NCBI GenBank assembly: GCA_018417955.1
Contig: JACTVC010000002.1
Coordinates: 2,976,001 to 3,040,000 of the forward strand
Direction: 5' to 3'
DNA from: Laccaria trichodermophora
Taxonomy: Eukaryota > Basidiomycota > Agaricomycetes > Agaricales > Hydnangiaceae
Length of the DNA stretch: 64,000 nucleotides
The position numbers and the translations under genes are program-made. The notes under the pieces are model-generated. The model made no database searches, was not told the DNA's origin, and worked only from the letters and a program-made list of their open reading frames with translations. This document shows, piece by piece, positions 34,311 to 47,076 of this stretch (the first letter of the stretch is position 1; the number at the start of each line of letters is the position of its first letter).

Positions 34311-37300
34311 TCACAGCCTCAGAATGCGTTCTACGGTTTCTGACCAGTCGAATCCTTCTCCACTACCGATGGGGGACTTCTTCCTTCTGTGAGAGGAAGG
34401 ACTCCTCATACCGCCAACAAAAGGTCGTCCATAAACCTGTTGTGCCAGTCCCTTCACCTCACCAAAATCGGTCGTGGCCTGTGCACTCAAGAAGGCTGCG
34501 CTCGCGGACCTGTGCTTGAGACAATCGGGTTCGGCATAGCTCTCGAGAGTCCCTTGGAATGGCCCCTCCTCATTCGCAGCCATAGCGCGACCGTCCTTCC
34601 ACAGCGAGCCGCCATTTGTCTTCGCGAGAACACTGGAAATATCTAGGCTTTCTCCAGGGGGTATAGGAATAGGTTGAGAAGGGGTGACACAGGGCATATC
34701 AACCTCCTTGCGTAGGACTTTGTCAACGTCCACAGCTGAGAAGAAAGCAACACCTTGCGGGAGATCATCCATGCCAAGTTTATAAGCGAACAAACTGCGA
34801 GTCCATAAGTTAGCGATTTGTAGAGCTAAGGCAGTGCGATATTTGTCTTCCTCAGCCACCAGAAAGCGCAGTTCATCATGGACCGAGATGAGATATCTCG
34901 CGTTGATGTTGTATTTGGAGATAAGGTGATCCATAGAGACGATGAGAAGATGGAGGTAATCCACACCAGATGACTGCACTACCCAATTAACACGAGAAGG
35001 CATATAATCTGAACCAAATTCAGCCGGAAGATATTCCTTGGAGAGAGCATAAGTTACACCACAGCCAAGAGCAGGAGTTTGAGGTTTATCAGACAGTGCA
35101 ATTTCCTCCAACTTGTTGAAGAGGTAACTTTCCGTTCCACCAAACCAGAACTTCCTCTCGAAAATATCAGTTCGATGGGTATTCTTGCCTTTAGTCGACG
35201 CGTATAAATTTTCAGCCAGCTTCTGGGCTGTTTCCGGTAACATGCTTGCATTTGATTGCAGCAGGAGAAGGACGGCATGCCGCATACCAGCACCGTAAAT
35301 CCGCGAATAATTGAAAACCTTTGCCTGGTCACGAGATATTCCCAAAATGCTTGCCGTTTTTGAATGCAGATCGGTCCCTGCCGCCTTCGTACCCTCAAGC
35401 GTCATCCAGCCAATGGCGGTAGCACCATGCAACCCAAACTGCGCATCACCCATGCAGCTAGATATCCACAATTCTTCACTGTCAACATCAGCTCCGACGA
35501 TGGCATATCCTTCAGGTGCGCGAACCATTGCTTTGAGTTCAGAACCAACCCGATTCTTTTTGGCATTACTTGCCGTTAGCCATGTTTTTTCGATCGCCCG
35601 ACGCGTGACAGTCCCCATCGTAATGACTTGCGGGAGAATTATCCCCCACTTTTTCCCATTGTCCTCGTCAGAGGAGAATTTCGGGAGGCCAAGTTTGTTC
35701 TTTGCATCCTGCCAAACAACCATCTGATTCAGTATCCGATCTCGAGCACTGATCCAGTAGCTGCAGAGTGCATTCATGTCCAGTGCTTCCTTGGCTTCGT
35801 CTCCCGGACTTTTCATGGTGCCGTCTTGCGCAAACTTAATGAAAGATTTCCCTAACGGGCTCCCTACATTTGCCTTCTCGCCATCTTTGTGGGGTAGCTT
35901 GTAGAAAACAAAGCCGCCGCTCAGTGTGGCTTCTGCAAGTTTATCATCAGTTGGATCATAAAAGCTTAGTGGCGATAAGCGTGTCTTAAAGCTGGCGTTT
36001 GAGGGGACACGAAATGTCCAACCGTGTTCGCGAGAGTGGAAAAGTGGCCAACCAAACCATGAGAGGCGTAGAAGAATGGGAGCGATACGGTTCCGAACAG
36101 TGATCTCGAGTGTGCCTGGAGGCATGCCTTTCTTGGGTTTAGTAGCATCCCAATACCACTTGGGCCAAAGTACAGGTGGTGGCTTCGAAGCCTTCATTTT
36201 TGCTTTTTTCACTCTAGCTCTTGCATTATCCGGTGTCCAGTCTAATTGACACAACCAAGGATCTTTTTCAACGCTCTCCGCCTGCGTCTCAGATGCGATT
36301 GATTCTGCCAAAGAGAGAATTTGGCTCCGAGCATCTTCTGTGAATTCGCCACTAGATAGTGATGTTGCTAGTTGAACATCTCTGGACGACATTCTACCGC
36401 TCCTTAAATACGCCAAAGCGTGTCTGGGTCCGAGAATTTTTGTAGTTCGTTGCTCCCGCGAGCTGGGCAATCGAGAAACGTTCCCATTATCCATGTAGTG
36501 CCAGCGTTCTTCAGAATTGTATTGCAAGGGGTTGCCGTCGAACGAAAGCTGCAGAAGAAGGGGTATCACTTGGTCGATCGATTTTGCTGAGAAGGGATCT
36601 TGAGATAGTTTTGTGTACCATGCGGGAAGCGAGGTTTCCTGAGGTGTTGGCATGGATTGCAGGGGATGGGGATCCACCTCGGAAATTATGGTCTCGAGAG
36701 AATCCGTAGCCGCCTTTGACAATATTTAGCTAATGAAGAGGGAGAGAGCAAATGATAAGCTATGACACACCTCTGAGGAGATACCGATTCCTCTTGATTT
36801 TCCAGCAACCTTCGGAGTCCAATCTAATTGACTCAACCAAACATCGTCCTTCCACTCCTCTTTCTTTCCATCCATCAGCAGGCGAGCATCCTCGGCGAGC
36901 TTCTTCAGCTTGTTCTGAACACCCTCTTCCAAGTCTCGGTAAACCTTCTCGGCCCTTGCTAAGTATGCATCCCATTCTTCGTTGACTGTTAAAAAACTTG
37001 AACCCATGGTCAAAATCCCTGCAAAGGAGACGGGGTGCGGGCATGCAGTGAGGAAGTCGGGCAAAGCAGTCGCATAAACTTGGTGTGTGACAGAAACATC
37101 GGTGGAGCAATAGTCAAGGTAGTCTGCAATGTTATCCAGAATCTCTTTGGGAGTCAAGGTCATGAAATCGCTCCGAGTCTGCTTATCCATATCAATCCCG
37201 CAATGAAGCTTCGCAACATCTGCTAAAGAATTTGCCGACGTAAGATCCTCCCATCTTTTCAAGGATAAGTCAACTTCTGGGGTATCTATATCCGGGTCAA

Positions 37301-38446
37301 TGTCCGGCTGAGTTGAAATTTGTAAACGAGAAAGACTCTCAGCCATATCCTCCCGGAGTTGACGCAGTTCCTCTTGTTTTGCAAGATCGGCCTCCGCCTT
37401 TAGTCGCTGATCAACAGTAGCCAATAATTCAACGACTGCCTCGATTGCTTCCTGTTGTTGCTCCAGCTCCGTTTGCTTGGACTTCCGATACTTCATCCAG
37501 GCTGGCCGCTGGTGCGAAGATATGCCCTTGACCGCAACATGAAGAGCCATAGTGTCGATGAACCGATTCTTTGTGGAAACAACGTTATATTCCTCGAGAA
37601 TCCTCCCACGATCGTAAGAGACGTTGTGACCAACAATAACGCGGGGTATGGTAGGATCACCAAAAGGAATGAGATGTTGAGGAGAGTCCGAATGTCCTAG
37701 TAGCCAGGGGGAAATCCAAACATACCAGCCATTCAGCGACGCTGCACATGCGAGGACAGGGTAAGGATGATAATTAGGCATTGTTTCCACGTCGAACGTG
37801 AGCATGTCTTCTGGTTTTCCTTTGTGTGTAGGATAATCCACATGTTCGCTGTAACTCGACCCGTCAGGCAGAAATTGATATTTGGTCCACCCACTCTGAA
37901 TTTCCCAGTTATCTGGTTTGGGTGGGATCTCGCCAGACGCAAAAGAGTTGGCGAGGTTTAACCACGGTTGGGCTGCATGTGAACCGATGCGATGAAAATG
38001 TTCGAGAAGATTGGATCCCTGCAATGGTGGCAATTGAAACCCAGTGTCAGGAAGAACTGATCCCTGCGCGGGATCGAGGCCGTGCATAGCAAGGTGATCT
38101 CGCGATATTTGCACATACGAGGAGGGAGGAGAGGGAAATGAAACATTGCGGAAAACTTGTGAATGAAGGGTCCGCGAAAGCAGTTGGACCCCAAGCGCAT
38201 TTCGTTTAGCTGACGTAGAAAGGTTTTAACCATGTCTTACGTCTCAAGTCGAAATTGCGCACCTTGCGTTGATTTTGGTTGTTCCTCTCCTCTTTTCCGT
38301 AAATCTTGTACTCCCTCTTTCGGTTTCGGCGTGCTCTGGACAGCAGCTGACGCCGATTTCTGTTTCAAGGCAGAGGAGATGAGCCTACGTTGCCGTGTTA
38401 AACCATTATGAGATGACGAAATTTTGTTTGAACTGAGTCTAATCAT
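34311..38446 (-). CDS. MIP1: Mitochondrial DNA polymerase gamma (spliced)
   Basis: Replicative polymerase of the mitochondrial genome, family A with 3'-5' exonuclease. The N-terminus is basic and Ser/Lys-rich (MIRLSSNKISSSHNGLTRQR), fitting a mitochondrial presequence. Exonuclease motifs: I MLTFDVETMPNY, II VIVGHNVSYDRGR, III DYLDYCSTDVSVTH. Polymerase motifs: A GADVDSEELWISS, B RDQAKVFNYSRIYGAG, C SVHDELRFLVAEEDKYR. Only two introns are needed, one after the first exon and one near 36724-36780 (ending CAAAG before GCGGCTACG) that joins SSE to AATDSLETI. The spacer between exonuclease and polymerase contains two copies of a module starting WLxQLDWTP (see findings). The C-terminal tail of about 100 residues beyond motif C is fungal-type. 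Stop at 34311. Confidence 0.93.
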
Positions 38447-38716
38447 GTCATTATTTAGCGATCGTGAAAATGGTTTTATGCGCGGGTCGTAGACATGAAG
38501 ATGCTTTGCTGGAACTTGGTTGCTCGCATAACTTACCTATCGGAGTTTCAATACAACCACCTCTCGAGTCTTGTGAGCGCTCAGAGTTGGGTTGACGCAA
38601 GGTTGACATTGGCTTTGACCTACCTCCGCAGTTCTCCGTTTACAAGGGAACAACCGTCAAAGGCCCGTCTATCTATCACATCTTTCTTGTTAATAATCCA
38701 CTTGTGCATCCCAACC
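38447..38716. promoter_or_regulatory. Bidirectional promoter region, MIP1 / giant helicase
   Basis: 270 bp between divergent starts. The helicase frame stays open upstream to an ATG at 38495, so its N-terminus could be up to 74 residues longer. I prefer 38717 because the upstream translation looks random. Confidence 0.4.
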
Positions 38717-41700
38717 ATGTTTGCGGCAAATGAAGAAAGCTCAAACTTCTGGCTTCGTAGTGAACACCTCGTCTCCATCGACGCGATTCAACAAGCTTTA
38801 CAGGAACTTCCTGTTGGGCTATTTGATGAGAGGCAAAGTGAGGGTTTCTTGCAAGAGCTACTGTCCGCCAGCCTTGGTACACGTCCAATTCTTGAACTCG
38901 TCCTTTCAGGTTCGTCTTAACTGGCCTGCTGAAATTGCCAAAGTTAACCTTTTGTAGCTGGGAATTGGAGCAAGCGGCTGGCTACCTCCATCTTGGATAC
39001 ATTCCCGCAATCAGCAAAGGCATTTCCACAGTCGTCTTGTCATCTCGTACTTGACAGGCTGTCCCTCTTTCTTCTTTTTCTACCACACATATTCAATCGA
39101 GAAACCTCCGAACTACTAAGTTCCAACCGTGTATCGGTGGAAATGGCACCTCAAGTGCTCATGGCTTTGGCTTCCATGTCTTTCTCGTCCGACGATCAGG
39201 ACGGGAGTGACATGGAAATCGATGGTGATATGTCATTTTTCAAGCCAAAACGAGAGACACAGCGACAGAGGAAACGTGCAAAACGAATGACGACAAAGCG
39301 GACAATCACTCCAAACTATAAGCCTTTTGAAGCTATGGGCTTGTCAATCCCTTCGACCGCTCAAGATGCAAATGAACAGATCGTGAGCATCTTGGATGAG
39401 CAAAAGGAAATATTAAAGGTGTTATTTTGCGACCAATTCTCTTGTGGAAGTTCGGTCAATAGTTTTCTAGTTTTATCTTGCGACACTCCAAAATTCTGAA
39501 GTTGCAGCCACCATTCAGCGTGGATTTATTCCCATCGAGGCGACTGGTGATACAGCGCCAGCTGATATCATCAAAGAGAGACAGCAGCCCGTTCAACATG
39601 CAGATGGAGAAGTCAGTATTGATACCCCTGCTGCTTTCCCAATGGTACAACCAATGAAAGCGTGGGTAGACACATTTACCACTTCAAAGCACCAAGGTAA
39701 TTGATGCGTCCGTTCTTGTAGTGCCCTCTATTTTGATAGTGCACTCGGATTTGGCGAATGGCGCATCCTTATTTCCACCAGGGCTGACCGGGACCTACGA
39801 GAATCCCGACGAAAGGATGCGCACTTTTTCAAGATTGTAATAAAAAAGATCAAGTGGTTCACATGTCCTTGACTTGACGTCGTTCAACTTATCTTTCCAT
39901 TCAGAGAACTTTCAAACGGACACTTTTCGGAAGATAATCAGAAACGGCTCAATGGAATCAATACTGAGATTCCCATCTACGAAGCCAAGATGACACGGGA
40001 TTCGCGATTGGTTGTACGTCGGGCCTATATTGCGAGGGACGGTGATGCTGACATCTTGTTTAGTATCAAGTGGATTGCATTCCTGAGTATGACACAGATG
40101 TAGGTAGCAGGCTTTGATCAGGCCCCATTTGTTTGCTAACCTGACCACCTGGCTAGGTTGAACGACAAGGCATCGTATAGTTTTCATCCTACATGTCATT
40201 CACTGACCCCTTTACCTTCAAGTTATCAAGATTTTTGGAGTTTATACTCATGCTCAGCTTGACAAGCGGTTTTGGGATTCAATGGGGCACCAACTCGGAA
40301 GAAAGGGTAAACAGTACCGGCACAGATGCACATTCCGCAATCGACCCCATCATGCTGGAGACAATGTCGTTCTTCCTGCATACTTTCCTCCTCCTGAAAA
40401 AAAAGAAGATGAGGACGTTTGTATTGTTCCCGAACTACCAAAAGAAGATTTGGAAGAGGTCTGGTCTGATGTGTACTGCAGTTTACTTTTACTAATTTGA
40501 AGCTACATCTAGCTCCATTCGCTTCTTGTGTCAGTCCACGCTTGCTCTTGCGAAAGCTGAATGTTTAATTCTTCCTTAGACTCGAAAAGTTCGTGACATT
40601 TTCTCAGGTAATTATCTTCTCATGCACGGAATTCTCTTTGCGTGGCTAAAGTCCCCCGGCCGTTCATGTAGGTTCTGCTGAATAGTGTGCACATTTCTCA
40701 AGTTCAGAAAATGTCCTCTGACTCGGTCGTAATAGGCATTATAGCGGATCTTGATGTTGCACACGTTTTCAATGTTACGTGAGTCATGGTGCTTGGGAAG
40801 AGAAAAAAAACATTGACCTGCTCAATCAAGACCACAAGAGAAGGCAATCATTGAACACCCTTATTCATGCTATGTTCTCGGACGCAGCGGAACTGGGTGG
40901 GTCCCCAATGAATTGACTACGCCATTTCCGAGACTGATTTTTGTGGAACAAGGAAAACGACTACCATGCTTTTCAAAATGCTTGGCATTGAGAGGGCTTT
41001 TCAAGCACAACAACACTCAATTTCAAAACCACGACAACTTTTCGTCACGCAATCTCGAGTTCTAGCTGGAAAAGTGGAGGAATATTTTTCGAAGCTTCTG
41101 GAATCTCTTTCGACTGCTGGACAATCTCCAAAGGAGATGGCGAAAGTAGCAAAGTCAAGAAAGTTGAAGGAAGAAGAACGAGGGTTAATAGACCTTGACG
41201 AGGATGTGGCTTGGCGAGCAGATCTTCCTCAAAAGTTCAGCCTTCTCCAAGACGAACATTTTCCCCTCTTCCTGACCTTTGATCGTGTTCGTTGATTTTC
41301 TGCTAGTATCTATTTTAACTGATGGAGGTATCAAGTTGGCAAAGTTGCTTGAGGCTGATATTACTCTCAAATCTAGCATGGCCACTCCTTCGAATGCTGA
41401 TCGGTCCTTCGGTCAGCAAGGTACAAGGAGGCTTATCACCTATGATGTTTTTCTTCGGTCCTACTGGCCTCACTTTTCACAAACTCTTACCAAAGGCCTA
41501 GGTACACCCTTCCTTGCTTCCTCTATATCTTCTTCTAAAAATATTTTTTGCAGATCCTTCCCTTGTATTTAGCGAGTTGATCGGTGAGGCTCAGGTATCT
41601 GTCGTCTCTTTTCAATGACTAAAATACTCACAGGTGTTATCAAGGGCTCCGAAGAATCTCTGAGTCACGAAAGTCGCTTTTTAGATAAATCCGCATACGA

Positions 41701-44700
41701 GAATCTTAGTCACCGTGCGCAGTATGCATTTGCAAACCAGCGCGATGTGATTTACTCGATATTCTCTTCGTTCCGCAAACAGAAAAGTCTTTGTGGCGAT
41801 TATGATGCTGCAGACAGGTAACGAACTTGCTTCTCAAAATCTTGACGACATTTAACCAAATTACCAGGACACATAACATCCTGAAAGCTATTGAAGCTGT
41901 GGGCATCCCCGGCCCTAAAATTGACTATCTGTACGTCGAGTACTTGTTTTGTTCGCGCCGTACCTAAACTACTGTCGTTCGAAAGCTATGTTGATGAGGC
42001 TCAAGATAATCTTCTCATTGACGCTATTCGTGGGTAAAGTCTTTTCGATTGAATCCCCGCTAATGATCCTTCTAGTATTGAGGTCTTTGTGTCGTAACCC
42101 TGATGGATTATTCTGGGCGGGAGACACTGCCCAAACGATTTCTGTTGGGAGCTCCTTTCGATTCAACGATTTAAAAGCCTTTTTATTCCGTCTGGAGGTA
42201 CGTCCTTCCTATTCAGTTTTCATTTGTTACTCGCCAACATCGTGCATGATAGAAACGAAGGGAGAACATGATCGCTGACGGGCAGCCGACGCGAGAAGTG
42301 CCACGTACATTTCAATTAGCCATCAATTACCGCTCTCATGGTGGTATAGTCAACTGTGCTCATTCCGTGATCGAATTAATAACAGAATTTTGGCCATATG
42401 CAATTGATGTTTTGGCCCGAGAACAGGGCGTTGTTGATGGTTCTAAGCCGGTATTTTTCAGTGGATGGGACAAAGAAACAGTTCGATATGTAGGTCGCAC
42501 TTCTCTGATGCTTATGAGGTAACTCATTAACTCACATAGGAACAATTCCTATTTGGAGCATCGTGAGTATAAAATATTTTGAGTACACCACTTACAATAA
42601 ACAATTATTTCAGGGGCAGTCGAATCGAGTTTGGGGCGCAACAGTGTGAGTAGCTCGAATGTCCTTTTTCTTCAGGTCGCTCAAAATCTACTAGGTATTC
42701 TTGTACGTGACGAATCTGCCAGAGATGAGCTTCGGGAACAAGTGGGAGAAATTGGTCTCATCATGTTTGTAGAATATTCTTCTGCAGTAGAACGACGTCT
42801 GACGATGCACAAAGGACCTTATACGAAAGCAAGGGTCTAGAATTTGATGACGTGCGTTCAAATAAAATAGTCATGTCAATTTCTGACTCCTTCTCGTAAA
42901 GGTCCTCCTGTACAAATTCTTTGAAGACTCTTCTGTCGATTTGTCACAGTGGCGAGTTGTTTTAAATCAAGTTGGTGATGACGAAAACCTCGATGTTGCT
43001 GCACCACGATTTGACGATACTCGTCATGCTGGTGTCTGCAGCGAGGTGAAATTTTGCACTCAGTTCATCTATCAACGTTGCTCAACATGCTTCTTGTGCG
43101 ACAGCTGAAATTCCTCTACGTTGCTATCACCAGGGCACGAAAAAATTTGTGGATCGTAGATTGTTCAGAGACAAGCGAGCCTATGAGGGTAGATCTCATA
43201 TCCCTCGTCGTGAATCACTTTCCTAAATCATCTTGCAGATTTTTTGGACCTCAAAAAACCAAATTCAAAACTGTACGCCTGGAACTGATGTTCCGCGTCT
43301 GGCGGTGTCATCTTCCCCTCAAGAGTGGGAGAAGTCCGGTAGAACTTTGTTTCAGAATAAGAGATACCTCCAGGCTATGCACTGCTTCGAACGCGCCGGC
43401 TTAAATCGTGAGGTGTCTGTTTCCCGGACCTACTACTTACGAGAACAAGCACGAGCTTCCCCCACAACTGGATCCCGTCAAGCTCTGGAATTGCGCCAGA
43501 ACGCTTTTACTATCGCTGCAGAAGCTTTTCTTCAATGTGCTGTTGCGGCGACCAGCTCCAGGGAGAAGAATGTGTATTTTCGTAATGCAGGAGATTGCTT
43601 TGAGCACGCCGATAGTGACTACGAGGCTGCGCAAGCGTATGTTCAAGCCCGAGAGTTCGGCTTGGCAGTAAAACTATACCGCAAGTGTGGAATGTTCGAC
43701 GAAGCTGTCGACATTGTGACCACCCATCGAGAATATATAGAAGTTGATGTGGCCGAGAACCTTCTCGACGTGGCCCGCCTATTTTATTTCAATAGGAATG
43801 AATTGGAGTATATATCTTCTTTTTCAGTGATGTGCAGAGTTTTCTAACCCGATGATTTATTAGGAAAGCAAAAAGACTGTTTTCATCGGACGAAGGACAG
43901 CTACAATATTTGGAAGATTATGATCTTGATATCTCTCGTGCCGCAGTTTTGGCCGGACTTGGGAGACTTCAGGAGGCAGCAACGATACATCTTGCGGAGG
44001 GTAGGATGCTGGAAGCAATCCGGCTTCTCTTGGACGACGGGAAAGACCAAGAAGCGATACGTCGCGGGCATGAGTGTCTTCTTGAAGGACTCTGGAAACA
44101 TCTTTCCTTTGGTGTTAAATATACCGAAGGTGCAAGAGATATTAAACGATTACTGGAATTTGCTTCAAATTCCAAGCTCTCTTTGGTGGACTCCACGGCT
44201 TCTGATCAGGTGTGTTGTTCGAAACACAGTAACACTGTGCTCACTTTTTTTGACAGCTGGCAATGTTTCAAGCTGTTGCGTCCTGTGATTTGATTCAGCT
44301 TCGTGCTCTCGGCCAAAAATTTGCATCCCGAAAGGATGTAATGTCGGCTCTTCTGTGTTTCGACCATTACTTTCAGAATTTCCCCCATATCATCGTCATG
44401 GAAGCGACAGAGATCTCGACAATCCTTGCAGACTTTTTGAGCTACTGTTCAATGCTCCGCGAAGTTGCTATCAGCCCAGACCCTTGCAATAACGCCGCCA
44501 TCCAGAAACTATTCGGCTTCCAACCTTCTACGGAAAACATTTTTTTACTTCCAGAGGGAACGTATCTACACCAATCATTTCTGGCTTTGCGAGCGGCTAT
44601 GGGAGAGAGCGAGCAGGGTGCACTTGTGACCGAATGGGATCTCTCGCAAAAATTCAAAGATTGTCTGTTTACACGCATCAGCAATCGGATCAAGGAGGAA

Positions 44701-47057
44701 AACGATATCTGTCGCAGAACCCAAGCCTTCACTCCTTGTTTGCCTTTCGTGATCAACGACGTGTGCAATAGGTTACAGTGTCCTCGAAAGCACATCCACT
44801 ACACATCATGCACTCCTGCATGGTACAATGTCCAAGTCAGAATCCACCTCCAGCAAATCCTGATCTTTCATAATCTGCATTCAGTGCAATTTGATGTGCA
44901 GGAGCGACATAGGCAGCACAGGTATGAGCTGCCAGAAATATGACGTAAATTTCACTTAATTTCCGTTAGATTCTGGATCAATCGACTCCACGAGACCCTA
45001 AACCCGTCCATTTACTATCTCGGCACATTGGCGAATTTGGATGTCGCTCTGATAAAAGAAGCTCAGAAAGCTGTCGAGGTCGTCAAGAGATGGTGTCGCG
45101 ACCTCCTTGACAGCCCCATGAGACTAGACGCGAGGTTGTTGACGACCGTATACCAGACAGCCAATTTATGCCTTTTCCTTGACAAACAGAGTGCGAGGGA
45201 ATATATCCACCGGGCCCCCATTCTCGATGTCTTTGCCCACCAACCACAGTATAGAAGGGAACTCAATGGTCGTAGGGGCCCACGTGTTGTCAATGAAATG
45301 ATGCGCTTCCTTCAAGGCACCGACGAGGTTTTCATCCCAGCGGGATTGTGTTTTGTCAAGTAAGTCATATTGTTCTTATCCAGCCGCATCAGTTGCATAT
45401 TTTATCGATAGGCATCTCTTGACCGATAGCGTCCCCATTGATATCAACGTCCTATGCGACGCCATCGATTTTCTCTGCGGTGCCGCCGTCATAGTCAGAA
45501 AGGAATTTGTCCTGCATAATGTGACGCTACCACGAAGCTGGTTCATCACCCTGCTGCGTCGCATCAAGAAGGATACAAAGCGCCCAGCAACGCTTATGCT
45601 GAATTTTCTGCTGAATTCGGTCAAGCTGCTGGTAGAACGACTACAGTCTGGAGTAGGTTCAGGTTGGTTTGAATGCACCATGTTTAATACTGTTTCAATC
45701 ACACCCTGCTGCAGGTCATCTTTTGTTCGAAAATACGGACCTCAGCGAGCTTCCGGCGATTCGGGTCGTGTTTCTCACTCGAGTGTAAGCGCTGAACAAA
45801 ACCTTCCATTATTAAGTATGTTGAGATCCCCCTTTTCCAGATGCAAGGCAATTTGCTTGGGTGGGTTGAGGTTTACAATATGTCATCTTCGTCTAACAAA
45901 AGTTTCGACCAGTGGGTTACAATATGAACCATGATGATCTCCGCCAAGAAATAGTCGGGATTCTAGGACCTGTGAGGACAGGTCGGCCCCACTATTTGAA
46001 CGAGTGGTACGCACGTGCTCGGAATTGGAATCAACTTGCTCAAGCAGTCCATCACTCAACGACTGAATCAACGCTGGATGAATTAATCCAGTTGTACGAT
46101 GACAGCAAGGGGCTTGGAAGGTATAAAGCGCCTCAAGGCGTGCGAAGGGTGTACTTCAAGACCATTGAAGACGTACCTCGACTTTTGAGCGATGCCTCCA
46201 CTCCCTCGTTCCTATCCTCTCTAAGGCCGGATGCGCCTACGTTTGTGCCACGGGCTCGCCAAAACGCAACGCCTGATGATACCAAGGACCAAAGAGATAA
46301 CCCTGGAGAGTTTGAGGTGGACATCGAAGAGCCCGACGTGGAACACATGGATGTCTTGAGTCCTAACAATATTGTTGAATCTATAGCGAGTACCGCGCTC
46401 CCTGTCGAGCACAAACCGCCTTCAGCTGAGCAAATACATGCGGCGCGGGTATTCCAAGTCGCTTACCGGAAAGCCATGTCAAGGAGGCGGAAGATGGTCA
46501 AAACCGCTGCGGAGGCTTCTCGTGCCAGCCTGTTTGACGCCTGCCTCACGGAATCAAAAACGATGGAGTGGCCACACAACTATTACCGCCTCTTATTTTT
46601 GGGCCCTCTTCCACATGTCCTAGTATGCCTTGGTGGTGTTCAGTCGTACGCCGCAGGTGCCAAGGAGAGGGCCAAAAAGCGATGGAGCACGGCGTCTCAT
46701 CAGGATTTGGAAGATATTGGCAAACGAATCACAGAGTTGACGTACAATTTTTGTTTCACTTGCTTTTCATTAAGTGGTATTGAAGATTTTTTTAGTGGTA
46801 TTTTTCGGGATGCACAGCGCCTATACAAAGCCTTGCAGCCTCAATCGGAGTTGCATCGGAGGCGGGACCTAACCGAACTCAAAACGCGAGTGCTCGAGGT
46901 GGAGATGCTCCATGGACGTGTTCCTCCTGGGGCGTGTCGCGATGTCAGAGAGGATCTAGATTTGGCGTTGAAGGCCATTGTGGCGGTCAAGCAGCCTTTA
47001 AAAGCCAAACCAAAGCCGGAGCTTTGCATGGATGACGACGACGAGTATATTGGTTGA
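38717..47057 (+). CDS. Giant UvrD-like superfamily-1 helicase with TPR-like helical region (TRANK1-like, heavily spliced)
   Basis: A very large gene needing roughly 25 introns. The N-terminal third starts MFAANEESSNFWLRSEHLVS and contains FGEWRILISTRADRDLRES. SF1 helicase motifs are all present: Walker A GRSGTGKTTTML (split by an intron near 40896-40950), DEAQDN (motif II, about 41990), GDTAQTISVGSSFRF (III), INYRSHGGIVNCAH (IV), YESKGLEFDDVLLYKFF (V, about 42820) and KFLYVAITRARKNLWIVD (VI, about 43090). Then come helical repeats (GDCFEHADSDYEAAQAYVQA, AVLAGLGRLQEAATIHLAEG), a Cys/His cluster CNRLQCPRKHIHYTSC near 44770 and an IQ-like basic segment FQVAYRKAMSRRRKM. It ends DDDDEYIG at 47057. 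This layout resembles TRANK1-type proteins; the cellular role is unknown. The family call is strong, but several exon joins (39420-40300, 40500-40850, 45700-45930) are approximate. Confidence 0.78.
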
Positions 47058-47076
47058 GGTATATAGGAATTGTAAT

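Noticed and set aside
36722..36780. Apparent frameshift splitting DNA polymerase gamma into two genes
   Set aside because: An intron with donor GTGTGT after SSE and acceptor CAAAG before GCGGCTACG restores one continuous frame, so no mutation is needed.
40440..40700. Stop codons suggesting the helicase gene is broken near 40.5 kb
   Set aside because: Several GT-AG introns in this interval allow the frame to continue into LEKFVTFSQ and the intact Walker A; the density of introns explains the stops.
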